A stretch of 64,000 nt of DNA, taken from contig JBBPUQ010000004.1 of NCBI GenBank assembly GCA_038501195.1, positions 124,001 to 188,000 on the forward strand, written 5' to 3'. Every line of letters begins with the position of its first letter. Position 1 is the first letter of the stretch. The notes beneath the pieces were generated by a model that was given only the letters and a program-made list of their open reading frames with translations, was not told where the DNA came from and did no database searches. This DNA comes from Nemania diffusa. Its lineage: Eukaryota; Ascomycota; Sordariomycetes; Xylariales; Xylariaceae. Shown here one piece after another: positions 36,193 through 48,614 of this stretch. Position numbers and translations under genes: made by a program.

Positions 36193-39100
36193 AGATGCAG
36201 GTTCGTTCCAGCGTAATTGCGCATGTACGTATGCATGTATAGTAAGGGTAGGCAATGAGAGCTCGTGTCGTATCGTTGTTTACATATATAATACTGTACG
36301 TCCACAGCCCTGCCATGAATGGCTGTTTCTTATGGTATGTCGAACAATGGCTATAAATGAAATGAAAGAAAGAAAAGGGGGTGTGCAATAAGCACTATCG
36401 AATGCAACGAAGCAAATGAGAAATGTCTAAACTATTCGCTAGGTTGGAAAATGCGCCGTGCGTGATTTATGCATATACATAAGAAAGAGAGGCAAGCTAG
36501 CCGGTCAAAAGGTAATACAATACCTATGTGAATCGGTCGAACGTTAAAGTCAGACCGGTCAAGGCAGACTAAACCGTAAGCCGTTTACATTACCATATTG
36601 CTGACGAAGGAAATATACTTTGTTAGTTGGTCTTAGTAGTCACTCGTACATCATGGCCATCTTGCCCATTGGTACTCTAAGCCAATGCCAGAGTATATAG
36701 GTTATCAACAGCAAATTTTCAACCTCGTGCATTTGCATAGAACCTGTCCCTCCTTTCGATGCTACTGTCTCTATGTTGCTACTTGTATAAGAGAGGAGGA
36801 GTGCTTTAGGATACATGTTGCTGACAAGACGCTTAGCTGACGAGATAACTAAAGCTAACATGAGATGAGGATAGATAGATAGTTAGGCTAGGCAACGAAT
36901 GAAGCGAAGGACCTTAGCATCGGCGCTTCGCGTCTGCAAACAAGGAGTGAATCTCAGAAGCGTCAATGTCCTAACCGGCGCATACGGGACGTCCATGGTA
37001 AAGAGGTACTCACATAGAATAGAAAGACAAGTATTGCCGAGGTCCGACTACGGAGAACGAACAGACGATCTTCGGGGCGCAAGTAGCGAGCGAGAGGCGA
37101 ATACTGGGCATACATCATGTGTAGTATAATTCGGATCTATGTAGAACACAACAGAAATGCGAAAGCAGAAGAGTCCACGCCGGCTTCGCTAGCCATCTCT
37201 ACCCACTTACGCCATAGACTTGTAGCGGCAACAGCGCAGGCATGTAACCAGCTATCGACTCCCGTACGTACATACTTATATGTACTGCACGTAGTGTGTG
37301 TGTGTGCCGTACCCGGTGTAAGTGAGGAAACGCCAAGCCGTGGGGAAGCCGCCCGTGTCGAAATGCAGATCCCGATTCAAATACCTACGTGTCGGTAACA
37401 CTATGACACTCATCAAGCCATCAATCGGCGATCCACTGCTCTTGATAGGACCTACAATAGTGCATACCTAGGTGTAGGCTTGGCGGCCCTCTATGAAGTC
37501 TGTCTTAGCAGACAAGTGAGAGCTTCCCGAAGTATCGCTGGGCGAAGACTGAAATCGGATGAATTCCTTGGTAGACGTGGAGCGGACTAGCCGAAGTAGA
37601 AACCGGATCGGTACCGTAAAGGCCGGGGTTGTGAATAGTGGGATATGAAGGGGCATATACGGTAGTACCGAGACGAGTAGTTTAGTTTAGTTGATGACTC
37701 ATCCCGGCTTCATAGAGGTCATCAAAGTCGTCAAGGTACATACTGTACAGATACATAAATCACATCCGAAAGCAGGGCACAAGAGAGAGCCGAAGCGGTG
37801 TGCTTGCGTGTTATCCCCACGATTTTCCCAGAAATCCGTTGGTATGAGAATGTCGCCCCCTGCAGAGCTTCAAACACGCCATCTCGGCAATCCGCTGGGT
37901 TCCGAAAAATATTTACAGGAATATATGATGAGGTTCGTGCTCCCGTACCGAACCATGTTGCCGATTTCCCTGCTATTTCGATTACCGTGCCCAAGTAATT
38001 CTTGCTTGTACCTGGGGCGACAGCAGGACCGTCTCGTGGCTCCTCAGAATTACAGGAAGTCTGGGCGTTTACTGGTATCGAATAGTAGAGTGAGTGTAAT
38101 GCATGAATTCTATAGCAGGCATATGTAACCGAAGTATGGGTGTAAATGAATGAATATTCGGTAAGCCATCTGATTCGCGGCTATGAAATCGATCGGGCGA
38201 ACAAATAAGCGCTGCCTGCCAACTCACATCCAAGCGACCTGCTTGTAGGTAGGTAGCTTATGCACATACTTAGGGTACTTAGGTAGGCAACAGAGCCTAA
38301 GGCATCTAACTATTTATCAAGCACATAACTGATGAAGAAACTAGACCCTGCATAGGTAGTCGAAACACCATCTGTATGGTGTAGTAGTATCTATCTATTA
38401 AGTACCGTAGACTAGACATGTGCTGGCACCATCGTCGCCGCTCCCGTTTCCGCGGTCTGCGGCCGCCTCAGAAACTAGTTTACTGTAGATAGAATAGCAA
38501 GTTCGTCAACAAGCTATTCCTTATAGGCGAGCCCCACGATGGGATCCCCCGACCATGATGTATGATCACTCGACTCACACGTCATGCCTATAGCAGCTTA
38601 GGCCATCCTTGATCAGACCACAGGACCACATTCGCTACAACAGTGGATAATCGCGTCACTCGCGAGTCGCGGGTGAGAGAGTACCTTGGGTAGGTAGGCA
38701 GACGGGCCATGATCACGCCTCAATATAGGTACCGAACCCGGTGACGGACGGGGAGGAGGGGAGGGGGGGACATGGGGGGAGGGATGATCCCTACCATACT
38801 ATCTAATAGATAGCCGATTGACGAGACTTATATCGATTTGACAGCCGTATAATATGGAATATACACAGACTAAATACCTACTATCTACAGAGTACGCATG
38901 TTAAATACGCTATTATAGTACTGTACCACCCTCATGCTTATTTAAGTAGTCTAGCGTATGCCACTATCTACCCATAGTGACTTTTTAACTGCACATAAAC
39001 ATCCACTACAGGTCTACAACATGGTACTTTTGGTGTAGTTTGGTCTCGGTAGTTGGGGGAGGATCTGCAAACATGCAGCGTGCCCAGCCAGAATTACCGA

Positions 39101-40692
39101 CAAACCCTGGTGTGTCTAATCCACATGTTAAACCCATCCAGGCAAGCCGGGGACGCAAACGTACATACTCTGGGTAGATACAGCATAGGCAGCATACATA
39201 CAGTACATACATACATATACATATGTAGATGGTGCTAGCACGCGACCAACCTGGCTTGGGCGGGCAAAATAAATACCTCTCGTTCGAGGCTCTGTCCTGT
39301 CTCGCCTACGCTTACCCCTCGCCATGAGCGCGAGCAGCCGACCAGTTAAGTAGTTTGCCATGCGGTGTTTTCACGACGAGCCGGAGCGCATGCAGACCGC
39401 ATGAATGAAACTCGTAACCGCTCTCTCTCGCGCTTTGCCTCCGTAGTAGGTTTAGTACACTTTGATTATCCGCCGCCGCCGCCGCCGACTAGATCCTCTT
39501 CTTACATGCCCTCTTACATACATGCACACTAAACTAAATAGCTGAGAACTGACGTATCTAACTGTAGTCGAAGATTTCAGTAAACAAACAGAAGTAGCGT
39601 AAGCAGGTAAGAAACAGCGCCACGTTGTCTCGATATTGCGCCTCGTCGCGGTACGACCCTACCGCCTAACTTGACGCTTGGCTTCCGCCCTGCATCTGTC
39701 GGTATTTTGGCCCCTCTCTATAATTACCCAACGGGTAAAATTACCTAGGCAGGTAGGTAGGTAGCTTACCGTGGGAGTAAAGTAAGTAAGAGAGACAAAA
39801 AAAGAAAACAAAAAAGAAAAAAGGGATAGGTCATCATCTCACCGGTAAGCTCAGCATCGTCGTCTTCAGTTTCATTGCAGCCTACCGAAACATCTACACA
39901 TATGGGCATAGTCGATGCATGATGCCGAGTCAAGTATAGAACAGGACGAAAGAGTGAGCAAGTCGGTATGCAATGTCATCATCATTAGGTAGGTATAGTG
40001 ATACTACCTTGGTATACCGACTGACTCATGCCACTAGACCACCTACTTAATGTATGTGACATCCCCGGATTGGATTGGGTTGGATTGAATTAGATTAGAT
40101 TTCTGGCCTGGGCGACTGACCGATTGGGCACAAGGGGAAGTAGTTTCACATCGTAAATATCACCTCCTAGGTATTTCCGACCCTCCTCTGCGACGCTAAT
40201 GCAACCCTCATGCGGGCGTCTCTCTCTCCCTCTGACTGTTGTCTGTCTGTGTTTTTTTTTCCTTTTTGTCGTTGCTTTTGGTGTTGCCCATTTAAGCTTT
40301 TGATCATATTTACTCGGCATAGATCTACGCCACGGGGTCCCATCCGCTTCCATAGAAATACCCTCGCCTCCCCCACGTAGACCCTAGCTCATGTCTCTCC
40401 CGAAAGCCATCAAAATTCGACATTTTGAAGCTTGCTCGTTGTTCGGAATCTAATAAGCCTGTTGCGTGCTTCTCTATCCCGGACTTGAAGTTCGCATAGC
40501 CGGCCTTTAATAACTCTCTATTCTTCTTTAATTTGCTAGCAAATCATACGCAGCGCAAGCCGCCATTTACGCGTCAAATAAGAATAGCAGGGCCTATTTC
40601 GCAAGTATTGCAACTCTGTCTAGTCTCTAGGGTCAGACTTCAGAAGTATCTCGAATACAGCCTATTCACATAACTATCTATCACCATCCAAG
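36193..40692. other. Long intergenic region (4.5 kb), no gene seen
   Basis: No splice-supported exon was found. It contains TAGG/TACC runs (38244-38256, 39743-39765, 39985-39995), a TACATA microsatellite near 39195-39225, a (CCG)n tract near 39470-39486 and a G-rich patch at 38743-38785. The last kilobase before 40693 has C/T-rich stretches (40208-40270), compatible with a long 5' leader of the downstream gene. Confidence 0.5.
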
Positions 40693-41143
40693 ATGATCGA
40701 CGACATCGATGCCATCACGCCCTGTCCCATCGGGTCCGCACCGTCGACAGAGACGATGAGCCCGATCGCCGACCTCCGAACCACCAGATCCGCCTCGCCG
40801 AGCTCCTTCCGCTCGTCGGTCGACATCAGCCGGCGCAGGGCCTCGGTCAAGGCGCTGGAGGAGGGGACAAACGGCGACCCGGAGCGGCTCTGGATGCGGA
40901 TGCTCGCTCTCCAGCGGAAGTTCGGCTGTTATAATTCGGCCCGGATGAGTGCCGCGCTGAGCTCCGGAAACGTGAGCAGATTACGGCGTAAGTCCGCTCC
41001 ACCCATACACCCGTGGCCCAAAAACAGCTGGCGATGACTGACCGACGATGATGATCACAGCCTCCAAAGCATGCCTAGACTTGCTGAACGAGAACATGGC
41101 CGTATTACCTGATTCCGTCATTAATTGGCTGCGGCCGAACTGA
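40693..41143 (+). CDS. Small conserved fungal protein of unknown function
   Basis: Exons 40693-40987 and 41061-41143 give 125 aa; the GT-AG splice splits a Pro codon and keeps the frame. The N-terminal half is Ser/Thr/Pro-rich (MSPIADLRTTRSASPSSFRS) with a basic SRRRAS patch that could be phosphorylated. The C-terminal half is ordered and helical: LWMRMLALQRKFGCYNSARM, then ACLDLLNENMAVLPDSVINW. I recall similar short proteins in filamentous fungi but know of no assigned role. It is preceded by an unusually long gene-free stretch. Confidence 0.75.
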
Positions 41144-41511
41144 CGCCGCGCTGTGTGATCGAGGAGATGATTTGGTGCTTTTGGGTGCTCTGGCGTTTGT
41201 TCGGCTCATCGGCTTTCTTCAAAAACGGGAGGGTGGGCGAGATTTACGAGGCGACCTTACTAATACCGAGGGGACCGCGTACGCGCTCATGAGTGGACGG
41301 GATGACGGCTAGCATGATTATGATACCCCCTAGATTGGAGTTTGGGAATTTGAGTAAAGAGCTCTTGTTCTTGTTCTTCTTCTTTACTTAAGCTGTACCT
41401 CATTGTACCTAGTTACTGTATGATCTCGTAGCTTTGCTTGAATCGATGCTTATTTTACGAGCCGGTGAGTTGCAGCGAACTTGTGACGCCGAAGGACCTC
41501 GACGATCCACT
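41144..41511. other. Intergenic between convergent genes
   Basis: About 370 bases between two convergent stop codons, so it should hold both 3' ends. Nothing else is seen. Confidence 0.5.
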
Positions 41512-42840
41512 TCATGGACTGACGCTCGAGAGGCTGGCAAGCGCATGATCCAAGACTTTCTTGCACTGCCCTCTGTAGAGCAGAGCCAGCTCCTGATTGC
41601 TGTTTGTCGCCTCGTAAGGCGGATCATGGCACTCGATCTCTTCTAGATCTATAGTGAGCTTTGTTCCTATAGAGTCGATGATTTCCTCCAGGAGCCCTTG
41701 GGGAATTCTGCCTTGCATGATCTCCGTCAAATTGACATCACAGGCCTCCCCGTTACGCTGTGTGATGGACTCGTAAAGAGTAGCGATGAGCGAGTCTTGG
41801 AAATGGGAAAAGCAAGGAAGACAGGAGAGATGGTCCGGGTCCAACAGTCTCGATCGCCCTACCACCGAACTCGGGTGAGAAAATGGCCGCAGGGACACAA
41901 TGTGCGACGCATGGAGATCGCTAGCTGCGGGGCTCGCCTTCGTCTTGATGTGCACGTAATCATTGTGGAAGTCTTCGCCTTCCGGGATGATGAAGCCATA
42001 ACCGAGGAGCAACTCAGCATTGGTCTTCATGCCATAGTTGTTGTAAACCTGCTGCCTCGCGGCATAGGGCTGGCCGGTACGCAACGTGCAGATGCGTGAG
42101 TCCTTGTCCGTCACCCAGTCAGTCTTGGCGAGCGGCGAGTGGTTGCCAACATCAAAGAGAGGCAAGAGGATGGAGAAATCATCAGGCTTGCAAGGCAGAG
42201 AGAGCGATTCGATATTTGGGATGATAAGCGACGGACGGAAGCTCCTCGTGGTGAAAATGCAGTACGCCCAGTAATAGAGCGGTCGAGTGTACTCGTACTG
42301 GAACCTCTGAGGCAAGAACTTCATGGCCTGCTTGTACTCCTTTTTCAGAGATGACCTTATCTCTTGCACGGCCACGTGGGCGTTGGTGCCGCCGAGGAAT
42401 TCAACGTCGCCTGCAGGCCATACGACTGGTAGCATGCCTGTCATGTGCTCAGGTGGAGGAAGGGTCCTAATGTAAGGCGACCAGGGTGACTTGTCTCGGC
42501 GGAGATATTCCTGCATGAGGAAGAATCGACCTATGACATGAGGCGGCACCTTTCCCAGAAACTCGGTTGGGAAGTAGGCATCATCTTCTGGCGCCGGGAT
42601 GGCGGGAGGCAACGCCGTAGCGATGCTCGGGTGACCGGCTATGGCGTTGAGGAACGAAAGGGAGCAGGCCAACGGCAGGGAGACGATTTCCGCATCCATG
42701 TCAAGCGCACCAGTTTCCTTGACTCGAAAAGAACCCTTGGTCACTTCATCGTGATAGATCTCAACAGCAGGATGAAGCTTTCCACCCGCGGCTTCAACCC
42801 ACCGGACGAGTGCCTGGTATCGCTCTGCTAAGCTCGCCAT
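41512..42840 (-). CDS. SET-domain protein, Rubisco-LSMT/SETD3/Rkm-like methyltransferase
   Basis: Single exon, 442 aa, starting MASLAERYQALVRWVEAAGG. The interrupted SET domain seen in the LSMT/SETD3/Rkm class fits. An N-terminal strand region (GSFRVKETGALDMDAEIVSL) is followed by a helical insert (RFFLMQEYLRRDKSPWSPYI) and WAYCIFTTRSFRP. The core has FDVGNHSP near residue 226-233 (NH motif contacting S-adenosylmethionine) and YNNYGMKTNAELLLGYGF near 264-282. A C-terminal helical substrate-binding domain follows. Family members methylate lysines or histidines on ribosomal proteins, elongation factors or actin; the target here is unknown. Confidence 0.9.
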   Translation of the reverse strand: MASLAERYQALVRWVEAAGGKLHPAVEIYHDEVTKGSFRVKETGALDMDAEIVSLPLACSLSFLNAIAGHPSIATALPPAIPAPEDDAYFPTEFLGKVPPHVIGRFFLMQEYLRRDKSPWSPYIRTLPPPEHMTGMLPVVWPAGDVEFLGGTNAHVAVQEIRSSLKKEYKQAMKFLPQRFQYEYTRPLYYWAYCIFTTRSFRPSLIIPNIESLSLPCKPDDFSILLPLFDVGNHSPLAKTDWVTDKDSRICTLRTGQPYAARQQVYNNYGMKTNAELLLGYGFIIPEGEDFHNDYVHIKTKASPAASDLHASHIVSLRPFSHPSSVVGRSRLLDPDHLSCLPCFSHFQDSLIATLYESITQRNGEACDVNLTEIMQGRIPQGLLEEIIDSIGTKLTIDLEEIECHDPPYEATNSNQELALLYRGQCKKVLDHALASLSSVSP

Positions 42841-44024
42841 CTCGGTTGTGCGAGACGAGGGACTAGCTCGTATATGTACCTACGTATATGTTATGATGTG
42901 TCCAGCGGATCCTTGGTAGATTTAGCCGTGTCCGTGCATCTACACTAGGTAGCCGAGTAATGTCCGGGGTCCTACAATATTGGCCTAAGTCATAATTTCT
43001 TTTCGTCTTGGCTGACCATTTGATTTAGTCGAGGTATTCTGTAGATAGTATGGCTTATCTACAACCTGCAGGTATGTAAGGCGCCGGTGCTAATGTGTGG
43101 TGTATCTGTGTGTGTCTGTGGTGGGGACAGCTTTTTTCATGTTACCTACGCGAACCTTCGCGCATTTCCCCATTTCTTTTCGTTTTCCGGGTATGCTATC
43201 TCGCTAATGTGTATTACATAAGCGAGTCTAGCACATGCCTTCCCGGCTTGGCTCCGGAGATGTCAACCTGTCTCCGTTACAGTCGAAACTCGATACGGAA
43301 CGGAGGCAATATTCCCTTCCGGAATCGACAGTTCACCGCCAAGTATCAGACGTTAACCAACAGGATTACAACGTATGCGAGGCCATCACATTCCTCAACC
43401 TTGTTTAGACTTCACAACAAGCCATGAATATGAGGAGAGACTCCGGGGACACCCGGCGGCCGTCGCGCTGGCCATCGAGGAGTGAAGGTCTATTGGGGGC
43501 TCTTCGGTCTCCGTCCGGATCACTGTGGATTTGGAAGCAGATGCCACGGAGAAAAGCGAGGGGCACGGTTCGCGTAACGCGTCCTTGGTGAAGGGATCGT
43601 GATTCAAGCGGAGCGCTAACACATCGAGGCCCACGCAAACTAGCTGACACCTAGCTGACAACACGTGGGATGATGTCCAACATTGGAAACGAAGGCCGAA
43701 AAGAAGCGTCTGCTTACTGGTGGTGTGCTTAGCGCCTCTGATTCCACCAGTGTCATTCACAAATCGAGGTCTCGTGGTTGGTGAAAGGGGTTCCTAGCCA
43801 TCGGTTACCAAATTTCACCACTACCAAGTGAAGTATTCTGTACCATCTAGAAAATAACTTAAATATCACGACGATCTCCATAGTGCTTCGTTGTTTCCTC
43901 CAGTACCTTGGCACTGCAGGTCATTTGTTTCCGTGTGCTTCCCGGCCGATCAGTCGAGGTTTACTACTTGTCTTTGATATCTGCTGACGGTCACTACTAA
44001 TATACGATCCGACCGATCACGATC
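42841..44024. other. Intergenic, nothing firmly supported
   Basis: 1.2 kb between the divergent SET-domain and LPMO genes. Frames of about 110-120 codons occur on both strands (43095-43427 plus, 43395-43760 minus) but their composition is not protein-like and no splice joins them to anything. Confidence 0.45.
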
Positions 44025-45564
44025 ATGAGCTTCAAGTCGGTCATACTTGCCGCCACGTGCGCTATAGCGGTCCAGGCTCATGGCCTTGTTGATGGTTTCG
44101 TAACTGACGGCACCTGGAACCAGGGCTTCATACTCGACTATTATTATCAGGTTGTGAACGGCGGAACACTGCCGAATATCGCCGCTTGGTACGCAGAGAA
44201 CTTGGACAATGGGTTCATAGAGCCCAACAATTACAATACCTCTGATATCAACTGCCACAAAAACTCCAAACCGGGCAGCCGCACGGTAAGCGTGAAGGCT
44301 GGCGGCACTGTCGAATTCCAGTGGACCTTATGGCCACACGACATTGGTCCCGTTCTCACATACGTAGCGGATTGCAAGGGCGACTGTTCTACCGTCGACA
44401 AGACGACCTTGCTCTGGGTTAAGATCGACGAGGAGGGCTGGGACCCAACTGCTCAGCTCTGGGCTTCGGGGAAACTAATCGCTGCCAACAGCACGTGGAC
44501 GACTACCGTGCCATCAGGACTAGCCCCAGGCAATTATGTTTTCCGCCACGAGAGTACGAAAACCTAGCCCCTTTTCCAGTTCGCGCTTCACTGCTCGTTA
44601 TGGGCAGTTTGATACTATCTCTAGCCCAATCTTGAAAACACTTGGACCTTACGCACCTCCAAATCTTCAATTATTTAAGCTAATTTGTGTCGGCATATAC
44701 TAACTTGAACTGTTGTAGTTATTGCTTTGCACGGCGGCGCTTCTCCCGGTAAGTGAGCTCCAAGATATTTTTTCTTCTACATTACATGTTTAAGAATCCT
44801 CACGACCCTCATCGTACAACCTAGTCATCTACCTACCACTAATCCCTGTTTCTAGACGGCGCACAGAACTACCCGCAATGCTTTAACATCGCTATTACGG
44901 GGTCAGGTACTGATAAGCCTGCCGGAACATTGGGTGTCAACCTTTATAAAGCTAATGATCCGTACGTACTACCCGGCGTCGTCTTTACACTTTCGTCTGG
45001 ACCCAAAAAAAGGCCCCCTAGCTCAGCTATATTCTTGGATATAGAGTTTATGTGATTACAAGCCACTCTCAGGCGTGTTTTTGAAACAACTTAGAATCAA
45101 CTAATTCCTCTATTATAGTGGTATCCTATTCAACCCATACATTAATTTCTCGACTTACACAATCCCTGGCCCTGCACTCTACACCGGAGGCTCAGGCTCA
45201 ACTCCCGGATCTTCAACCTCGGCTGCCACCACTTCGACAACTACGGCGAAGTCGTCAACCTCGACGACGTTGACTACAACGACTAAAACGACAGCAACAA
45301 CTACAACAACTAAAACGACTACAACGACAACTGCATCGCCAACATCCACGGGTGTAGGCGCACCATTATACGGCCAGTGGTAAGTTTCTTTTACGTTAAT
45401 AAACTCATAGTTGAGAGTGAACTCTCATGATTTAGTTACTGCATCATATTGAGATACAAGATCGCTAATAATTCCTCAGTGGTGGTATTGGCTGGAGCGG
45501 CGCAACCACATGTGCGCAAGGAGCTTGCACGGTCCTCAATCCTTACTATTCGCAATGTGTCTAA
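44025..45564 (+). CDS. AA9 lytic polysaccharide monooxygenase with C-terminal CBM1
   Basis: Exons 44025-44553, 44719-44748, 44856-44961, 45119-45379 and 45480-45564 give 336 aa. Signal peptide [18 protein letters not shown] is cleaved before His19, the N-terminal copper-brace histidine. The second copper His is His105 in [19 protein letters not shown] and [10 protein letters not shown] supply the conserved His, Gln and axial Tyr. AA9 enzymes oxidatively cleave cellulose outside the cell. A Thr/Ser linker of about 50 residues leads to a fungal cellulose-binding module (YGQCGGIGWSG with later Cys residues, ending YYSQCV). The module's first Cys codon is split by the last intron. Exon 2 is only 30 nt. 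All expected active-site residues are present, so an active enzyme is expected. Confidence 0.96.
45214..45346 (+). repeat. ACG/ACA/ACT triplet-rich microsatellite encoding the LPMO Thr/Ser linker
   Basis: A run of Thr codons with Ser and Lys interspersed lies between the catalytic domain and CBM1. It is a typical O-glycosylated linker and prone to length change by slippage. Confidence 0.8.
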
Positions 45565-46549
45565 ACCTACGTAATGGTCCCAAATTAGCTCACAAAATGA
45601 GAAGTATGTGGGAGTCGCGGAACAGAGGGGATTGTGTTTATGCATTGGGATAGTCTAAAAAGAGGCATAGACTTTAAACCGAACCAAATTACAATTATAT
45701 ACGCGGCTGCTGAGGCTTTTGCATGGTTAGAAGGGAAGACCGTGTGATATGCTCACTAATATCCGTGACCCCTAGCTACATAGCATTGGCTATGTGCAAG
45801 ACAATACTTATACTACACAGATTAGTAGCTTGATCTCCCAGCAATACCATGATTCATAAAAGTGTCGAGGAGCTTCTGCAGCTTGTAATGAGGCAAGCTA
45901 AACAGGGTGCCTGCTGGGCACTCATAAGATGGGTTGTAGAAGGAAGAGAGATACTAGTCGACAGAAGGGAGTTATGTAACCGACCGCATCAAAGTTGGCA
46001 TGAATTTCAATAAACCCTTGGCTCTCTCTAATTTCTAGTGTTAAGATCCGTTAATGACATGAATGCGAAATGGCCTTAGCGCTGTGGGTCGCCTTTGCTG
46101 TTGCTAAGGTAGTTGAGATCAGTGAGCGTGCCAGTTTCATCTCTTAGTTCATGACTACCTACTTAAGAAGACTCGGCTACTAATGAAATGGCCATAAACA
46201 ATTAAACCTTATACAAGTAGGGAGCTTGCAAGTTTGAAAAGGCATGAAATATGTAAATATACCTAACGCTTCCCTGAAACGTATACTTTTATACATCTAC
46301 GAACGTATTAGAATTAGACCTCAGAGGTAATTAAGGGATTATAGATAGTCATCTTGAAGCGGATGTCAACAATATATAGATGCTTACTCGAAGCCGTCTG
46401 GCCCTCCTATGAATTGATTTAGGGGCGCTATAAACTAAGACGGTCTTGATACATACTATAGCACTATGATCCTAATACCCTGGGTATAACTCAATTCTCT
46501 CTTCTAGCCTCGAAGATATTATATGCAAGGCTACGCTCTTTCCGTCTTA
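45565..46549. other. Intergenic, nothing recognised
   Basis: About 1 kb between the convergent LPMO and membrane-protein genes. AT-rich; no exon or RNA gene seen. Confidence 0.5.
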
Positions 46550-47414
46550 TCAATTGTCAGAACTCGTTATTTCTTCAGCAGACTGCACCCCACCCGCACT
46601 CTCTTTGGCTTTCAAAACCCAACCGCATCTCACAAGCCAGAACGCAGCCATCAGTGGCGTGCACGTTGATCCCACGGCGACGCCGAAGATGGCCTTGAAG
46701 ACCTGGGGGGCCCAAACGACACCAAAGTACCAATCCGCACCCCTACGCGTTCCAACCAAGGTAAGGAAGCCGATACTCGCGCCGAATACAACCGGGAAGA
46801 AGGCAGCAAGCAGAATAAGCGACCTAATAGCATTGCCAAGGATAAGGGCGACCCAGGGTCCGAAGCCTTTCAACTCCTGCGGCTGCTCGTGTTCTAGAAA
46901 GAAATACCATCGCATGAACCTGTTCTTCGGTTCACGAAAGAAGCCAATCGGCGGCACCATGCCCTTCCGCAAGTGGAAGCTGACAATAAAACACTCGACG
47001 ATCCAAGTTATAATGAATTGGGCAAGCAGCGTGAAACCAGCATCCGCGGCAAGCGCATTGGGCAGAATAAAGAGGCGGACTGCATCTTGTGTATGATATG
47101 TGCCTGACGTGGAGTCAGCAAAACCGTATTGGGCGCTAAGCAGAGCGGGTAGGGAGAGTTCACGTACCGTAAGCTATGCCGAAATTGATTCCCGCACCGA
47201 GGACAGCAGCAACGACGCCGTCGAGGACGAAAATATAGACAGCCTGGCGACGCGTGAGGCGGTCAGTTGGGGCCTTGAATGCCCATTCTTCACTCTTCGG
47301 GGTCGTCAAGTCTGGAGTATCCCCGCTGTCGTGCTGGAGCCGGGCCTCGATGTCAGGGGTGGCCTTCTCATTGTGCTCCCCTGGTATGAACAGAGGGTTC
47401 CTCGCCCATGTCAT
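46550..47414 (-). CDS. Multi-pass membrane protein of unknown function
   Basis: Exons 47414-47168 and 47103-46550 give 266 aa; the 64-nt intron has a GTACGT donor and splits a Gly codon in frame. A hydrophilic N-terminus of about 55 residues is followed by four hydrophobic segments: QAVYIFVLDGVVAAVLGAGI, a stretch beginning LFILPNALAADAGFTLLAQF, one around WVALILGNAIRSLILLAAFF, and VFKAIFGVAVGSTCTPLMAA. Between segments 2 and 3 is a basic loop with FFREPKNRFMRWYFFLEHE. I recognise this as the type of fungal DUF membrane protein without assigned role but cannot name the family with confidence. No cluster context. Confidence 0.75.
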
Positions 47415-48376
47415 GGCAAAGACGATATTTTACTTCTGGTATAAATATGTGTGAAGCGCGTGGCGATACCGACGCGTTCGTTGGGCGGTATAAATCAATG
47501 ATCTTCCCAAATGAGTCTGCTTATGTAACAAGTATGTCGTAATTAAAGACTTTCAAGCATAGAGACGACCAGCTTCCTAGACCTAAAGCGCGCTCATATA
47601 TCAGGCCAAAGTACACTAAGGTTTGCTCGCGCTCTAACTACCTAGTAGACATTGTATGTAGGAGGAAGAGGATGTTGACCGCGATCAGCGACGACAAGTG
47701 TACAAGAGAACTACCGGGACTTAACGGGTTAGTCTCAATAAGTAATTCCAAATTTGAACGGGATCACCAAATCGGCCCGCCCGGGTACTACTGGAGTAAA
47801 TATCGCCCCTCAATTCTGCAGCTTGGGATTGTTTACTACAACAACCAATAAAAGGGACCAAAAGTAACAGGCAGGAGGTGAATTCGGAACCCTTGAAGAC
47901 CTTAAAAAATGTTGAAAATGGTGGACGGGAGGTTATATATGTATTGAAGAATGATATTTTACGCATTCGGCCAATAACAACAATATAGAGTGCTGATAGT
48001 ACCTATAAACGTCAGCTTGTGATCCTGAAGGAGCTGAATGTGGAATAGCAGCTCTGGAACAAGGAATTTGATTATGGCCCATAAGAGACCGAGCTCCAAG
48101 GAACCTTTCTTACATTCATATCCATCTCATAAAGATGGCCCGCTCGCAACGGGCTAATTACGCCATCCTGGGCAGACCTAATCACAACTGATCCAAGTCT
48201 GAGCAATCTTGAAAATGCCTGAACAAAAGTGACGGGCGGATAAGTTATGACGAGCTTCAAGATTGACGTGGTATAACAGATGTGATTTGAATGCGCGAGA
48301 CTAAAATCTCTTGCTAGATAGCACGCTTAGGAGGCTGTAGCATACCATTCCCACTCTAGTAACACTATGTTTCGCT
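47415..48376. other. Intergenic, nothing recognised
   Basis: About 960 bases upstream of the membrane-protein gene and downstream of the small spliced ORF. No gene or repeat seen. Confidence 0.5.
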
Positions 48377-48614
48377 TCAGGCCTCGGTTTCTTCGTTACT
48401 GATACCCAGGCCGTCGCGGTCGAATAGCATTCTGGGATCACGGACGACGACAGTCCCATCTGCCGCCATGTCAAAAACGAGAAGCATGGTTTTCGATGTT
48501 CCTAAACGCGTTGTACTTATTTAATATACTACAATTTTCTGGGAGAGCGTGGTCCGTAGGTTAGAGTAGGTGTGACATACCCTTCAAAACGATGAGAACG
48601 TGATTTGACCCCAT
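48377..48614 (-). CDS. Tiny spliced ORF, 52 aa, hypothetical
   Basis: Exons 48614-48581 and 48501-48377. The 79-nt intron has a GTATGT donor and a TTTAG acceptor, and the Gly codon is split in frame. The product starts MGSNHVLIVLKGTSKTMLLV and continues FDMAADGTVVVRDPRMLFD, ending EETEA. The alternating hydrophobic pattern suggests beta strands, which is unlike random translation. It could be a genuine small protein, or the 3' end of a longer gene whose upstream exons I did not find. No family recognised. Confidence 0.45.

Noticed and set aside
43395..43760. 121-codon minus-strand frame between the SET and LPMO genes
   Set aside because: No splice partner, no recognisable motif, random-like composition.
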